Shown piece after piece: positions 52,469 to 60,702 of a DNA stretch of 64,000 bases; position 1 is the first letter of the stretch; the number at the start of each line of letters is the position of its first letter. The DNA is from Micromonospora coxensis (GTDB lineage Bacteria > Actinomycetota > Actinomycetes > Mycobacteriales > Micromonosporaceae), in assembly GCF_900090295.1 (NCBI RefSeq), contig NZ_LT607753.1, positions 4,774,001-4,838,000 on the forward strand, in the 5' to 3' direction. Position numbers and translations under genes: made by a program. Under the pieces are notes generated by a model, which saw only the letters and a list, made by a program, of their open reading frames with translations, was not told the DNA's origin and searched no databases.

Positions 52469-52681
52469 TACCGTCCCAAAGAAAGTTGTACATGTATGGA
52501 AATCGATATGACGCCCGATCGATGGTGATGGTTCCACCCGATGGCTCTTCCTCCGTACCGGTTACCCGGTGCGGCGGGTGGCGAACCGGTGTGCGGCCCT
52601 CGGAACGGCGCGCCCGGGTGGCCGGTGCGGCGTACCGTGATCACGGTTGGTCGTACCCGAGCGGGGTGAGGGAGGTCTGCG

Positions 52682-53347
52682 GTGCTCGACCGCCGGCTCC
52701 ACCTGCACCTGGTCACCTGGCTGGGCCAGTGGCCGGCCGGTCCCGGCCTGCACGTGGTGGGTTCCCGTCGGCGGGCGCGGCCGGCCTGGGACGGCCGGCT
52801 CCGCCCGGCGATCGGCGTGCGGGCCCCCTCCGGCGACACGGTGCTCTCGGTGCCCCCGGAGCGGGTCGAGGCGATCCGCGCGCTGGCCCGTGGCCCGCGC
52901 GCCGGTCTCCTCGCGGCGCTGCCCGCCGCGGTCGGCCAGCCGGGCTGGGCGGTGCACCAGGACACCTTCCGCTGGAGTGTCGCCCCGGCGCCGCTGCCCG
53001 AGGTGGGGCAGTGGTGTGCCCCCACCGATCCCGCCCTCCCCTCCTGGCTGCGCCTGTTCGACCGGGAGGTCCTGGTGGTCCGCGACGACGGCGGCGGCTA
53101 CCTCGCCGGGGTGGGGATCAAGCGGCACGACGCGCACGGCCACGAACTGGCGGTGGGCACGGTGCCGGCGGCGCGCGGCCGGGGGCTGGCCCGGCGGCTG
53201 GTCGCCCAGGCGGCCCGCCGGGTGCTCGACGAGGGGGCGGTGCCGACGTACCGCCACGATCCGGCCAACCTCGCCTCGGCGCGGGTCGCCGACGCGGCCG
53301 GATTCCCGGACCGGGGCTGGGAGTCGTTCGGCGTCTATCCGCCCTGA
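52682..53347 (+). CDS. GNAT-fold acetyltransferase
   Basis: 221 residues. The C-terminal half has the GNAT motif A in VGTVPAARGRGLARRLVAQAARRVL with the acetyl-CoA loop ARGRGLA, preceded by the beta-hairpin YLAGVGIKRHDAHGHEL. The N-terminal half (about 1-115) is a divergent cap. Acceptor unknown. The GTG start follows GAGGGAGG. Its 3' end is followed by a strong hairpin. Confidence 0.82.
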   Translation: MLDRRLHLHLVTWLGQWPAGPGLHVVGSRRRARPAWDGRLRPAIGVRAPSGDTVLSVPPERVEAIRALARGPRAGLLAALPAAVGQPGWAVHQDTFRWSVAPAPLPEVGQWCAPTDPALPSWLRLFDREVLVVRDDGGGYLAGVGIKRHDAHGHELAVGTVPAARGRGLARRLVAQAARRVLDEGAVPTYRHDPANLASARVADAAGFPDRGWESFGVYPP

Positions 53348-53709
53348 CCGGCGGGTGGACGGTGTCCGTCGTACCGGCCGCCGGCCCGACGACGGCAGGG
53401 CGCGGACCGTGGATTCCGGGCCGAATCCACGGTCCGCAGCCTTCCCCCAGGTCCCTCCGTGAGCCGGCGTCCGCCGGCTGGTCCCGTGATGGTCACGCTA
53501 CGTACGGATCGGCTGCCGAGCAAGAGACGATCGACTGGTTAGGACTGTCTGGTAGTGGACTTGAGCTGCGGCGCAAGCCATGGCGCCAGCGGCGAGGGCT
53601 GGTGACGGAGCGTGCGCACCCCGGCGGCGGGCAGCGGTGTCCCGGATCCCCGCAACGTCCACGCGGGTATCGTCGGGCGGCAACGACGACTTCTCGGCGA
53701 GGAGCGGGC
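53348..53709. other. 362-bp gap: one terminator, no gene seen
   Basis: Contains the terminator at 53402-53437. The remaining 270 bp before the STAS gene hold a long open frame without a good start and a short conserved-looking ribosome site (gaggagcgggc) just before the ATG at 53710. No promoter could be placed with confidence. Confidence 0.4.
53402..53437 (+). terminator. terminator after the GNAT gene
   Basis: 15-bp perfect stem (gcggaccgtggattc / gaatccacggtccgc) and a 6-base loop. Confidence 0.85.
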
Positions 53710-54066
53710 ATGCGGGTGGACGTGCGGAGCGAGGCCGGCGGGCGAGTCGTCCTCCGCCCGGTCGGCGAGGTCGACATGTCCACCGCCGCCGTCCTGGACC
53801 GGGCCGTGGACGCCGCCCTCGACCGTCCGGAGACGGTGCAGGTGGTCGTCGATCTCGCCGAGGTGCCCTTCCTCGACTCGACCGGGCTGGCGGCCCTGCT
53901 GCGGGGCGCCGCCGAGGCGGTGGGCCGGGGCGCCTCGCTCCGGGTGGTCGACCCGCAGCCCGTGGTCGCCCGGGTCCTGCGGATCACCGCCGTCGACACG
54001 CTCCTCGGCCTCACCTCCGGGCGCCAGGCGCCACCCGAGTCCGACCCTGGCGCCACCGCCGCGTAG
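53710..54066 (+). CDS. STAS-domain anti-sigma-factor antagonist
   Basis: 118 residues, a single STAS domain as in SpoIIAA/RsbV. The first strand RVVLRPVGEVDMSTAAVLD contains the conserved GEVD-type turn. VVVDLAEVPFLDSTGLAALLRGA holds the serine (Ser in FLDSTGL) phosphorylated by an anti-sigma kinase. No kinase or sigma gene is adjacent, so its partner is encoded elsewhere. GAGGAG lies 6 bases before the ATG. The last 15 residues are a Pro/Ala/Asp-rich tail. Confidence 0.9.
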   Translation: MRVDVRSEAGGRVVLRPVGEVDMSTAAVLDRAVDAALDRPETVQVVVDLAEVPFLDSTGLAALLRGAAEAVGRGASLRVVDPQPVVARVLRITAVDTLLGLTSGRQAPPESDPGATAA

Positions 54067-54162
54067 GGCCTGATCCGACGCCCTCCCCGGTGGCGCCCCG
54101 GCGTCCGGGGGCGTGGTCGCTGCCCGGCCGACGGCCTGGTCCCTCGTGCGGGACGGTGTCCC

Positions 54163-54216
54163 GAACCCGAACCCGAACCCGAACCCGAACCCGAACCCGA
54201 ACCCGAACCCGAACCC
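54163..54216. repeat. hexanucleotide tandem repeat, nine copies
   Basis: Nine perfect copies of GAACCC. It would read as alternating Asn-Pro in one forward frame, but no gene is supported there. It lies 97 bp after the STAS gene in a 337-bp gap; the rest of the gap holds only the operator of the RHH gene. Confidence 0.9.
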
Positions 54217-54352
54217 GATGCCGAGCGCGGCGACTGCCGTGCCCGTGGCGGCGGGGATGTCCTGCCCCGGCCGGTGGTGCCGGGCCCCTGTCGCAGGTCG
54301 GGCGTGCCCGCCGACAACTCGTCAGTGTCGCCTGCGGAGAAATCTGCACCCG

Positions 54353-54397
54353 ATGGCATCATCCCCGTTGCGCATGGCATCACGATGATGCCATAGT
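54353..54397 (+). promoter_or_regulatory. RHH-gene promoter with three operator half-sites
   Basis: ATGGCATCA occurs at 54353-54361 and 54374-54382, exactly 21 bp apart, and its complement TGATGCCAT at 54386-54394, giving a perfect palindrome with a 3-base centre plus one extra half-site. CATAGT (54392-54397), overlapping the last half-site, is a possible -10 box 6 bases before the ATG. TTGCGC (54368-54373) could be the -35. The tight fit to the start of an RHH protein suggests autoregulation. Confidence 0.6.
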
Positions 54398-54403
54398 GGC
54401 GTC

Positions 54404-54940
54404 ATGGAACTCCGTGCTTACGTCGACGCGATCCGGCACCAGCTCGCGGTGGCCGCCGCCGCAGGCGGTGACGACGCCCGGGAACTGGCCGAGCGGCTCA
54501 CCGCACCGCTGGACTCCGCGATCCGGCTCGCCCTGCTCGACGCGCTCTCCGAGGCGGCCACCGAGATCACTCGCGACCTCGCGCCCGGTTCGGTCGACCT
54601 GCGCCTGCGCGACCGGGAGCCCAGCTTCGTCGTGACACCGCCGCCGGCCGAGCAGTGGGCCGACGAGGCGGAGCCGGTGGCGCCACCACCGCCGAGTCCG
54701 ACACGGCCCCCCGCCGACGGCGAGGACGAGGCGACCGTACGGATCAGCCTGCGCCTGCCGGAGCACCTGAAGACGCGCGTCGAGCAGGCCGCCGCCCAGG
54801 CCGGCGTCTCGATCAACACCTGGCTGATCCGGGCGGCGACCGCCGCCGTCGACGCCGACAGCCAGCACCACCGGGCCGAGACCCCCCGGCGATCCGGCAC
54901 GGCCACCGGCGGCCAGCGCTTCACCGGCTGGGTGCGCTAG
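54404..54940 (+). CDS. ribbon-helix-helix regulator with N-terminal extension
   Basis: 178 residues. The first 70 residues are helical and acidic (AYVDAIRHQLAVAAA, RLALLDALSEAATEITRDL). A Pro-rich stretch leads to a ribbon-helix-helix domain (about 109-150): the beta strand ATVRISLRLPEHLKTRV inserts into DNA and the helices AAAQAGVSINTWLIRAATAAVD follow; this is the HicB/Arc-type Arg/Lys-strand pattern. The tail is basic. The upstream half-sites fit its own binding. It is the first gene of a set with the DUF4097 protein 39 bp downstream and an ABC exporter. Confidence 0.85.
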   Translation: MELRAYVDAIRHQLAVAAAAGGDDARELAERLTAPLDSAIRLALLDALSEAATEITRDLAPGSVDLRLRDREPSFVVTPPPAEQWADEAEPVAPPPPSPTRPPADGEDEATVRISLRLPEHLKTRVEQAAAQAGVSINTWLIRAATAAVDADSQHHRAETPRRSGTATGGQRFTGWVR

Positions 54941-54979
54941 CGGCACCGGCCTCCACCGACCACCCGAAAGGGGAGCACC

Positions 54980-55825
54980 ATGCCATCCTTCGACACCCCC
55001 GCACCGATCTCGGCATCGGTCGAACTCGTCGCCGGCGACGTGCGGATCACCGCCGGCCCGCGCACCGACACCGTCGTCCAGGTGCGCCCGGCCGACGAGG
55101 CGGACGAGCGCGACGTGCGCGCCGCCGCGCAGACCCGGGTGGAGTACGCCTCCGGCCGCCTCGTGGTCCACGGGCCCAGACAGCCCCACTTCGGCATCTT
55201 CGGCCGGACCGGCTCCGTCGAGGTGACCATCGAGCTGCCGGCCGGCTCCGCCGTGGAGGGGAAGCTGGGCGTCGGCGCGGTCAACTGCTCCGGCTCGCTG
55301 GCCGACTGCCGCCTGCGCACCGGCGCGGGAGACCTCCAGGTCGAGGACGCCGACACCGTCCACCTGCACACCGGCCACGGCGCCGCCATCGCGGAGAACG
55401 TGGCCGGCGACGCGGACCTCGCCACCGGCTCCGGGAAGCTCAGCGTCCGCGCCGTCGGCGGGCGCGCGGTGCTGAAGAACGGCAACGGCGACACCTGGAT
55501 CGGCGACACCCGGGGTGACCTGCGGGTCAACGCCGCGAACGGTCACGTCGCCGCCGAGCACGCCGCCGCCTCGGTCACGGCGAACACCGCCAACGGTGAC
55601 ATCCGCATCGGTGAGCTGGTCCGCGGATCGGCCACGTTGCGCACCGCCGCCGGGCGCATCCAGGTCGGGATCCGCCGGGGCACGGCGGCCCGGCTCGACC
55701 TGCACACCCAGTTCGGCAAGGTACGCAATGACCTGGACGCCACCGCCGGTCCCGGCGACAGCGACGAGAAGGCCGAGGTGCGGGCGCGTACCGCGTTCGG
55801 CGACATCCTGATCCACCGCTCCTGA
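54980..55825 (+). CDS. DUF4097 family beta-strand repeat protein
   Basis: 281 residues without signal peptide or membrane helix. It is built of repeated beta-hairpin units with alternating Val/Gly/Asn: VELVAGDVRITAGPR, NCSGSLADCRLRTGAGDLQV, DADLATGSGKLSVRAV, GNGDTWIGDTRGDLRVNA, ANGDIRIGELVRG. This is the DUF4097 right-handed-helix type of adhesin-like protein, which often accompanies regulators and ABC exporters in actinobacteria. A GGGGAG site precedes the ATG. It follows the RHH gene directly and is separated from the ABC genes by a hairpin. Confidence 0.9.
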   Translation: MPSFDTPAPISASVELVAGDVRITAGPRTDTVVQVRPADEADERDVRAAAQTRVEYASGRLVVHGPRQPHFGIFGRTGSVEVTIELPAGSAVEGKLGVGAVNCSGSLADCRLRTGAGDLQVEDADTVHLHTGHGAAIAENVAGDADLATGSGKLSVRAVGGRAVLKNGNGDTWIGDTRGDLRVNAANGHVAAEHAAASVTANTANGDIRIGELVRGSATLRTAAGRIQVGIRRGTAARLDLHTQFGKVRNDLDATAGPGDSDEKAEVRARTAFGDILIHRS

Positions 55826-55844
55826 CAGCTCCCACCGACTGCTC

Positions 55845-55877
55845 CACCGGTCGCGGGCGTCCTGCCCGCGACCGGTG
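55845..55877 (+). terminator. hairpin between the DUF4097 and ABC genes
   Basis: Perfect 14-bp stem (caccggtcgcgggc / gcccgcgaccggtg) with a 5-base loop. It could partly terminate and so set the ratio of the downstream exporter to the regulator. Confidence 0.7.
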
Positions 55878-55937
55878 ATGACGCGCGCCGTCGTGTCCCG
55901 GTCCGCCCGCGCGGCTCGACCGGCGATGACGCGCGCC
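55869..55937 (+). repeat. 21-bp direct repeat, two copies 48 bp apart
   Basis: cgaccggTgatgacgcgcgcc (55869-55889) and the same with C in place of T (55917-55937). The first copy overlaps the right arm of the hairpin; the second ends 34 bp before the ABC ATPase start. Confidence 0.6.
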
Positions 55938-55971
55938 CGCGACCCGCGCACAGCGACCAGTGGAGGAAACA

Positions 55972-56946
55972 ATGGCGGCGACGACCGCTACCCGGCCGGC
56001 CATCTCGGTGTCCGGTCTGCGCAAGACGTTCGGGGACAAGCTCGTCCTCGACGGCATCGATCTCATGGTCACCGAGGGAACGATCTTCTCGCTGCTCGGG
56101 CCCAACGGCGCGGGCAAGACCACCGTGGTGCGGATCCTGTCCACCCTGGTGCCCGCCGACGCCGGCTCGGTCCGCGTCGCCGGCCACGACCTCGCCCGGC
56201 AGCCCCAGGGCGTACGGGCGTCGATCGGGGTGACCGGCCAGTTCTCCGCCGTCGACAACCTGCTCACCGGCGAGGAGAACCTCAGGCTGATGGCCGACCT
56301 CCACCACCTCGGCCGCGTCGAGGGCAGACGCCGCGTCGCCCGGCTGATCGACCGCTTCGACCTCGGGGAGATGGCGCGCAAGCCGGCCCAGGTCTACTCC
56401 GGGGGGATGCGCCGCCGCCTCGACCTGGCGATGACCCTGGTCGGCGACCCGAGGCTGATCTTCCTCGACGAACCGACCACCGGCCTCGACCCCCGCAGCC
56501 GGCAGGCGATGTGGGAGATCATCCGGGGGCTCGTCGCCGAGGGCGTCACCGTCTTCCTGACCACCCAGTACCTCGACGAGGCCGATCAGCTCGCCGACCG
56601 CATCGCCCTGCTCGACCAGGGCCGCATCGTCGTCGAGGGCACCCCCGACGAACTCAAGCGCCGCATCCCCGGCGGGCACATCCTGCTGCGCTTCGCCGAC
56701 CCGGCCGCGCTGGACACCGCCGCCGGCGTGCTCACCGTCGCCCAGCGCGACGACGCCGCCCTCACCCTGCAGATCCCCGGCGGTGACGACGTCCGCTCCC
56801 TGCGGGCCGTGCTCGACCGGCTCGACGACGCACACGTCGAGGTCGACCAGCTCTCGATCCACACCCCGGACCTGGACGACGTCTTCTTCGCCTTCACCGG
56901 CACGCCCGCCACCGCCGCCCACGCCACCACCGGGGGACACCGATGA
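55972..56946 (+). CDS. ABC transporter ATPase, daunorubicin-resistance (DrrA) type
   Basis: 324-residue ATPase of the multidrug ABC-2 exporters. Walker A GPNGAGKTT, Q-loop SIGVTGQFSAVDNLLT, signature YSGGMRRRLDLA, Walker B LIFLDEPTTGLDP, switch region LTTQYLDEADQLADR. The C-terminal DrrA-type domain (EGTPDELKRRIPGG... HTPDLDDVFFAFTG) is present. GGAGG is 6 bases before the ATG at 55972. It shares a four-base overlap with the permease. Following the RHH and DUF4097 genes, it is the probable output of that regulator. Confidence 0.93.
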   Translation: MAATTATRPAISVSGLRKTFGDKLVLDGIDLMVTEGTIFSLLGPNGAGKTTVVRILSTLVPADAGSVRVAGHDLARQPQGVRASIGVTGQFSAVDNLLTGEENLRLMADLHHLGRVEGRRRVARLIDRFDLGEMARKPAQVYSGGMRRRLDLAMTLVGDPRLIFLDEPTTGLDPRSRQAMWEIIRGLVAEGVTVFLTTQYLDEADQLADRIALLDQGRIVVEGTPDELKRRIPGGHILLRFADPAALDTAAGVLTVAQRDDAALTLQIPGGDDVRSLRAVLDRLDDAHVEVDQLSIHTPDLDDVFFAFTGTPATAAHATTGGHR

Positions 56947-57734
56947 CCAGCCTCGCCCACACCGTGACCGACTCGGCGACCATGCTGCGCCGACAGCTGC
57001 GCCACATGCAGCGTTACCCCTCGCTGACCGGGATGCTGATCGGCATGCCGGTCGTGCTCCTGCTGCTGTTCGTCTACGTCTTCGGCGAGACCCTCGGCGC
57101 CGGACTCCCCGTCGCGGACGGTGACCGCGGCGCCTACCTCGACTACCTGGTGCCCGGCATGTTGCTCTTCGGCGCGGCCGGCGCCGCGCAGGGCACCGCC
57201 ATCTCCATCGCGATGGACACGACCGAGGGCATCGTGGACCGCTTCCGCACCATGGCCATCGCCCGCGCCGCCGTGCTGACCGGCCACGTCCTCGGCAGCC
57301 TGATCCAGACCATGCTCTGCCTCGCCGTCCTGCTCGGCGTGGCGGTGGCCATCGGCTTCCGGCCCACCGCCACCGCGCTGGAGTGGCTCGCCGCCGCCGG
57401 CGTGCTCACCGCGATCACGTTCGCGCTCATCTGGCTGTCGGTCGCCCTCGGCCTCGTCAGCGACAGCGTGGAGACCGCCAGCAACCTGCCCATGTTCCTG
57501 ATCCTCCTGCCCTTCCTGGGCAGCGGCTTCGTGCCCACCGACACCATGCCCGCCGGCCTGCGGTGGTTCGCCGAGCACCAGCCGTTCACGCCGGTGATCG
57601 AGACGCTGCGCGGGCTGCTGCTCGGCACGGGCATCGGCGACAGCGCGGTCTACGCGCTGGCCTGGTGCGCGGCGATCTCGCTGCTGTCCTACCTGTGGGC
57701 CAGGCGCGCGTTCCACCGGCGGGCGGCCCGCTAG
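56943..57734 (+). CDS. ABC-2 type exporter permease (DrrB type)
   Basis: 263 residues with six helices. The N-terminus has DSATMLRRQLRHMQRYPSLTG and the first span MPVVLLLLFVYVFGETLG, and the family signature region LDYLVPGMLLFGAAGAAQGTAISIAMDTTEGIVDRFRTMAIAR is complete. Later spans include FLILLPFLGSGFVPTDTMPAGLRWFAEHQPFTPVIE, the usual GFVPTDxMP segment. It forms the exporter with the ATPase; the substrate (a toxic or lipid-like molecule) is unknown. The ATG overlaps the ATPase stop. Confidence 0.93.
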   Translation: MTSLAHTVTDSATMLRRQLRHMQRYPSLTGMLIGMPVVLLLLFVYVFGETLGAGLPVADGDRGAYLDYLVPGMLLFGAAGAAQGTAISIAMDTTEGIVDRFRTMAIARAAVLTGHVLGSLIQTMLCLAVLLGVAVAIGFRPTATALEWLAAAGVLTAITFALIWLSVALGLVSDSVETASNLPMFLILLPFLGSGFVPTDTMPAGLRWFAEHQPFTPVIETLRGLLLGTGIGDSAVYALAWCAAISLLSYLWARRAFHRRAAR

Positions 57735-57792
57735 GGCGGCTGTCGAGGTCGCCGGCCGGCCTCCGGCGGCGGTGGGGGAGCCCGGCCCGGGA

Positions 57793-59241
57793 TCAGACCA
57801 GGCCGAGCGCCTCGGCCGCCGCCCGGCCGTTGGCGTGGCTCGCGCCGAAGGTGGTGACGAAGGCGCGTACGCCGGCCGGCCGCCACCCGCCCGGCCAGCC
57901 CATCTCGACCACCGTCACCGGGCACGCCGCCGCCAGCGCGTCGACCAGCGCGGTGCCCCCGGGCGACCGGTGCAGGTGCCGGCCGACCAGCACGATGGGC
58001 CGTCCCGCGGCGAGCCGGCCCAGCTCGGCCGGCTCGATCTCGCCGGCCACCACGCGGAGCTCCTCCAGGCCGACCAGGTGCGGGCCCAACCCCCACGGCA
58101 CCCGGCCCTCGGCGATGGTGGAGGTGGCGTGCACCTGCACCACCAGCGGCCGGCCCAGGCCGGTCACGTCCCCCTCGACCCGGACCGCCCGCCGCGCGGC
58201 GGCGTACCCGAGGTCGGTGGGGGTGGTGGCGGTGGCGCCGGCGGCCCGGGTCCAGCCGGCGAGCGCGGCGGCGCGGCCGGCGGCCTCCTCCACCCGGGCC
58301 CGGTCCAGCCGGCCGTCCCCGATCGCCGTCACGATCTCGGCGACCACGTGCTCGACCAGCGCGGCGTCCACCTTCGCGCCGACGCAGAGCAGGTCCGCCC
58401 CGGCGGCCAGGGCGAGCACGGCGGCCGGCCCGACCCCGCCGGCGGCGAGCGCGGCGCCCTTCATCTCCAGCGCGTCGGTGATCACCGTGCCGGTGAAGCC
58501 GTAGTCGCGGCGGAGCAGGTCGACCAGGACGGCCCGGCTGAACGTGGCCGGCCCGTCGCCGGTGAGCGCCGGCACCCGGATGTGCGCGGTCATGATCGCC
58601 CGGACCCCGGCGGAGATCACCGCGGCGAAGGGCGGCAGGTCCCGTTCGCGCAGCACGGCCGGCGAGGCGTCCACGGTGGGCAGTTCGTGGTGCGAGTCGG
58701 CGACGGTGGCGCCGTGGCCGGGGAAGTGCTTGGCGCAGGCGGCGACACCGGTGGACTGGAGGCCCTCGACGGCGGCGGCGGAGTGCGCGGCGACCCGGGC
58801 CGGGTCCGCGCCGAACGAGCGGGTGCCGATCACCGGGTTCTCGTCGGCGGTGTTCACGTCGACGGTGGGAGCCAGGTCCACGGTGACGCCGAGGGCGGCC
58901 AGCTCCGCCCCGATGGCCGCGTAGACCTGCCGGGTGAGGGTGGTGTCGTCGACCGCGCCGAGCGCGGCGTTGCCCGGGTACGGGCTGCCGGTGGCGTGCG
59001 CCAGCCGGGTGACGTCGCCGCCCTCCTCGTCGATGGCGACCAGCACGTCGGCCCGGCCGGCCCGCAGCGCGGCGGTGCTCGCCGCCACCTGGGCCGGGTC
59101 GTGGACGTTGGTGCCGAAGAGCGTGTGCCCGGCCAGCCCGTCGGTGACCAGGTCGACGGCCCAGTCCGGGGGCACCGGCCCCGGGTACGCGGCGAGCAAC
59201 GTGCCCAGCGCGAGCCGACGCAGTCCTGGATCCAGCCCCAC
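57793..59241 (-). CDS. glycoside hydrolase family 3 (beta-N-acetylhexosaminidase-like)
   Basis: 482-residue GH3 enzyme, likely acting on N-acetylglucosamine-containing glycans such as wall fragments. The barrel starts DWAVDLVTDGLAGHTLFGTN; DEEGGDVTRLA, PVIGTRSFGADPARVAAHS, the family KHFPGHGATVADSHHELP with the NagZ-type His/Asp catalytic dyad, and ITDALEMKGAA (nucleophile Asp) follow. A C-terminal domain of about 140 residues is included. GGGGGAATC precedes the GTG start. It is divergent from the ROK gene, which probably regulates it. Confidence 0.9.
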   Translation of the reverse strand: MGLDPGLRRLALGTLLAAYPGPVPPDWAVDLVTDGLAGHTLFGTNVHDPAQVAASTAALRAGRADVLVAIDEEGGDVTRLAHATGSPYPGNAALGAVDDTTLTRQVYAAIGAELAALGVTVDLAPTVDVNTADENPVIGTRSFGADPARVAAHSAAAVEGLQSTGVAACAKHFPGHGATVADSHHELPTVDASPAVLRERDLPPFAAVISAGVRAIMTAHIRVPALTGDGPATFSRAVLVDLLRRDYGFTGTVITDALEMKGAALAAGGVGPAAVLALAAGADLLCVGAKVDAALVEHVVAEIVTAIGDGRLDRARVEEAAGRAAALAGWTRAAGATATTPTDLGYAAARRAVRVEGDVTGLGRPLVVQVHATSTIAEGRVPWGLGPHLVGLEELRVVAGEIEPAELGRLAAGRPIVLVGRHLHRSPGGTALVDALAAACPVTVVEMGWPGGWRPAGVRAFVTTFGASHANGRAAAEALGLV

Positions 59242-59357
59242 GTGATTCCCCCTTCGGTGCCGGACGGCACGAGTGTCGCACCGCGGTCGCCGGGTCGTCC
59301 GAGTTCCGCGGTGCGGGGTGGCCGATACGCTACGGGCACCCGTCTGCAGGTCGATTC

Positions 59358-59381
59358 GGTTAGCAAAGTTTACGGAAACTA
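59358..59381 (+). promoter_or_regulatory. candidate ROK operator between the GH3 and ROK genes
   Basis: The AT-rich run ggttagcaaagtttacggaaac stands out in the 151-bp divergent gap. Its core GCAAAGTTTAC is an imperfect palindrome of a kind often bound by ROK-family repressors of sugar genes (typically TTAGTAAAGTTTACTAA). Confidence 0.5.
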
Positions 59382-59392
59382 GAGGACGTGGC

Positions 59393-60568
59393 ATGAGTGC
59401 GACCCGGCTGCCCGGCACCCCCCGCCTGTTGCGGGCGCTCAACGACCGAGCGGCCCTGGAGCTGCTGCTGGAGCGAGGCCCGCTCACCCGGGCCCGGCTC
59501 GGCGAGCTGACCGGCCTGTCCAAGGTCACCGCCTCGCAGCTGGTGGAGCGGCTGGAGGAGCGCGGGCTGGTCGCCCGGGTCGGTGAGCAGGCCGGCGGGC
59601 GGGGCCCGAACGCCCAGCTCTACGCGGTCCGGCCGGGCAGCGCGTACGTGGTGGGCGTGGACGTCGGCGCGGAGCGGGTGGTCGCCGCGTGCGCGGACAT
59701 CACCGGCGCGGTGGTCGGCCGGGTCGAGCAGTCCACCCGGGACACCGACGACCCGGTCGGCGTGGTGCACAACGCGGTGGTGCAGGCGGCCAGCAGCGCC
59801 GGGGCGGAGCTGTCCAGCGTCCGCCGGGTGGTGCTCGGCACCCCGGGCCTGGTGGACCCGGCCACCGGCGACATCACCTTCGCGTTCAACCTGCCCCGCT
59901 GGCACCGGGGCCTGCTCGCCGCGCTCCGCGAGGACCTGCACACCCCGGTCGTCTTCGAAAACGACGTCAACCTGGCGGCGGTGGCCGAGGCGCAGTCCGG
60001 CGCGGCCCGGGGGTTGACGGACTTCGTCCTGGTCTGGGTCGGCGCCGGTGTCGGTCTGGCGATCGTGCTCGGTGGGCGGCTGCACCACGGCAGCAGCGGC
60101 GCGGCCGGCGAGATCGGCTACCTGCCGGTGCCCGGGGTGCCCATCCCGCGTGACGTCTCGCGCCGGGCCAAGCCGGCGTTCCAGCAGCTCGCCGGGGCGG
60201 ACGCGGTCCGGGCGGTGGCGCGCGAGCACGGCTTCGACGCCGCCGACGCGGCCGGCGCCGTGCGCGCCGCCATCGCGGCCGGCACCCAGGGCGGCCCGGT
60301 GCTCGACGAGCTGGCCCGCCGGCTGGCCCTCGGGGTGGCCAGCACCTGCGTGGTGCTGGACCCGCCGCTGGTGGTGCTCGCCGGGGAGGTCGGGCAGGCC
60401 GGTGGCGCGGCGCTGGCCGAGCGGGTGCAGCACGAGGTGGCCGCGATCACCCTGGTCCGGCCCCGGGTGGTCGCCACCGGGCTGACCGAGGAGCCGATCC
60501 TGCACGGCGCGCTGCGCACCGCGCTGGACGCCGTCCGCGACGAGGTGTTCGGCTCCACCGTCGGCTGA
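59393..60568 (+). CDS. ROK-family transcriptional regulator
   Basis: 391 residues. A winged helix-turn-helix start (about 15-75: LLLERGPLTRARLGELTGLSKVTASQLVERLEERGLV) leads to a ROK sugar-kinase-like domain: VVGVDVGAERVVAACADITG (ATP/sugar site), VVFENDVNLAAVAEAQSGAARG, FVLVWVGAGVGLAIVLGGRLHHGSSGAAGEIGYLPV. The usual zinc-binding cysteine motif after the GEIGY segment is not present, which suggests a variant. AGAGGA lies 8 bases before the ATG. It is divergent from the GH3 gene with the operator between. Confidence 0.92.
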   Translation: MSATRLPGTPRLLRALNDRAALELLLERGPLTRARLGELTGLSKVTASQLVERLEERGLVARVGEQAGGRGPNAQLYAVRPGSAYVVGVDVGAERVVAACADITGAVVGRVEQSTRDTDDPVGVVHNAVVQAASSAGAELSSVRRVVLGTPGLVDPATGDITFAFNLPRWHRGLLAALREDLHTPVVFENDVNLAAVAEAQSGAARGLTDFVLVWVGAGVGLAIVLGGRLHHGSSGAAGEIGYLPVPGVPIPRDVSRRAKPAFQQLAGADAVRAVAREHGFDAADAAGAVRAAIAAGTQGGPVLDELARRLALGVASTCVVLDPPLVVLAGEVGQAGGAALAERVQHEVAAITLVRPRVVATGLTEEPILHGALRTALDAVRDEVFGSTVG

Positions 60569-60611
60569 CGCCCGTCGCCACCGACAACCCGTCATGTGAA
60601 GGAATTCTTCA

Positions 60612-60659
60612 CCACCGGCCCGGACCACGGCAAGATCCTGCCGCTGTCCGGGCCGGTGG
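60612..60659. terminator. bidirectional terminator
   Basis: 14-bp arms (ccaccggcccggac / gtccgggccggtgg) with a 20-base loop that itself has a short stem, between the convergent ROK and ABC permease genes. Confidence 0.7.
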
Positions 60660-60702
60660 CGTCACCGTGCCGCGGCGACCGGCGCCGCGGCACGGCGAAG
60701 CG

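Noticed and set aside
54113..54388. A 91-codon gene encoding an Asn-Pro repeat protein over GAACCC copies.
   Set aside because: No ribosome site, no domain and the frame ends inside the RHH operator; the array is better seen as a plain microsatellite.
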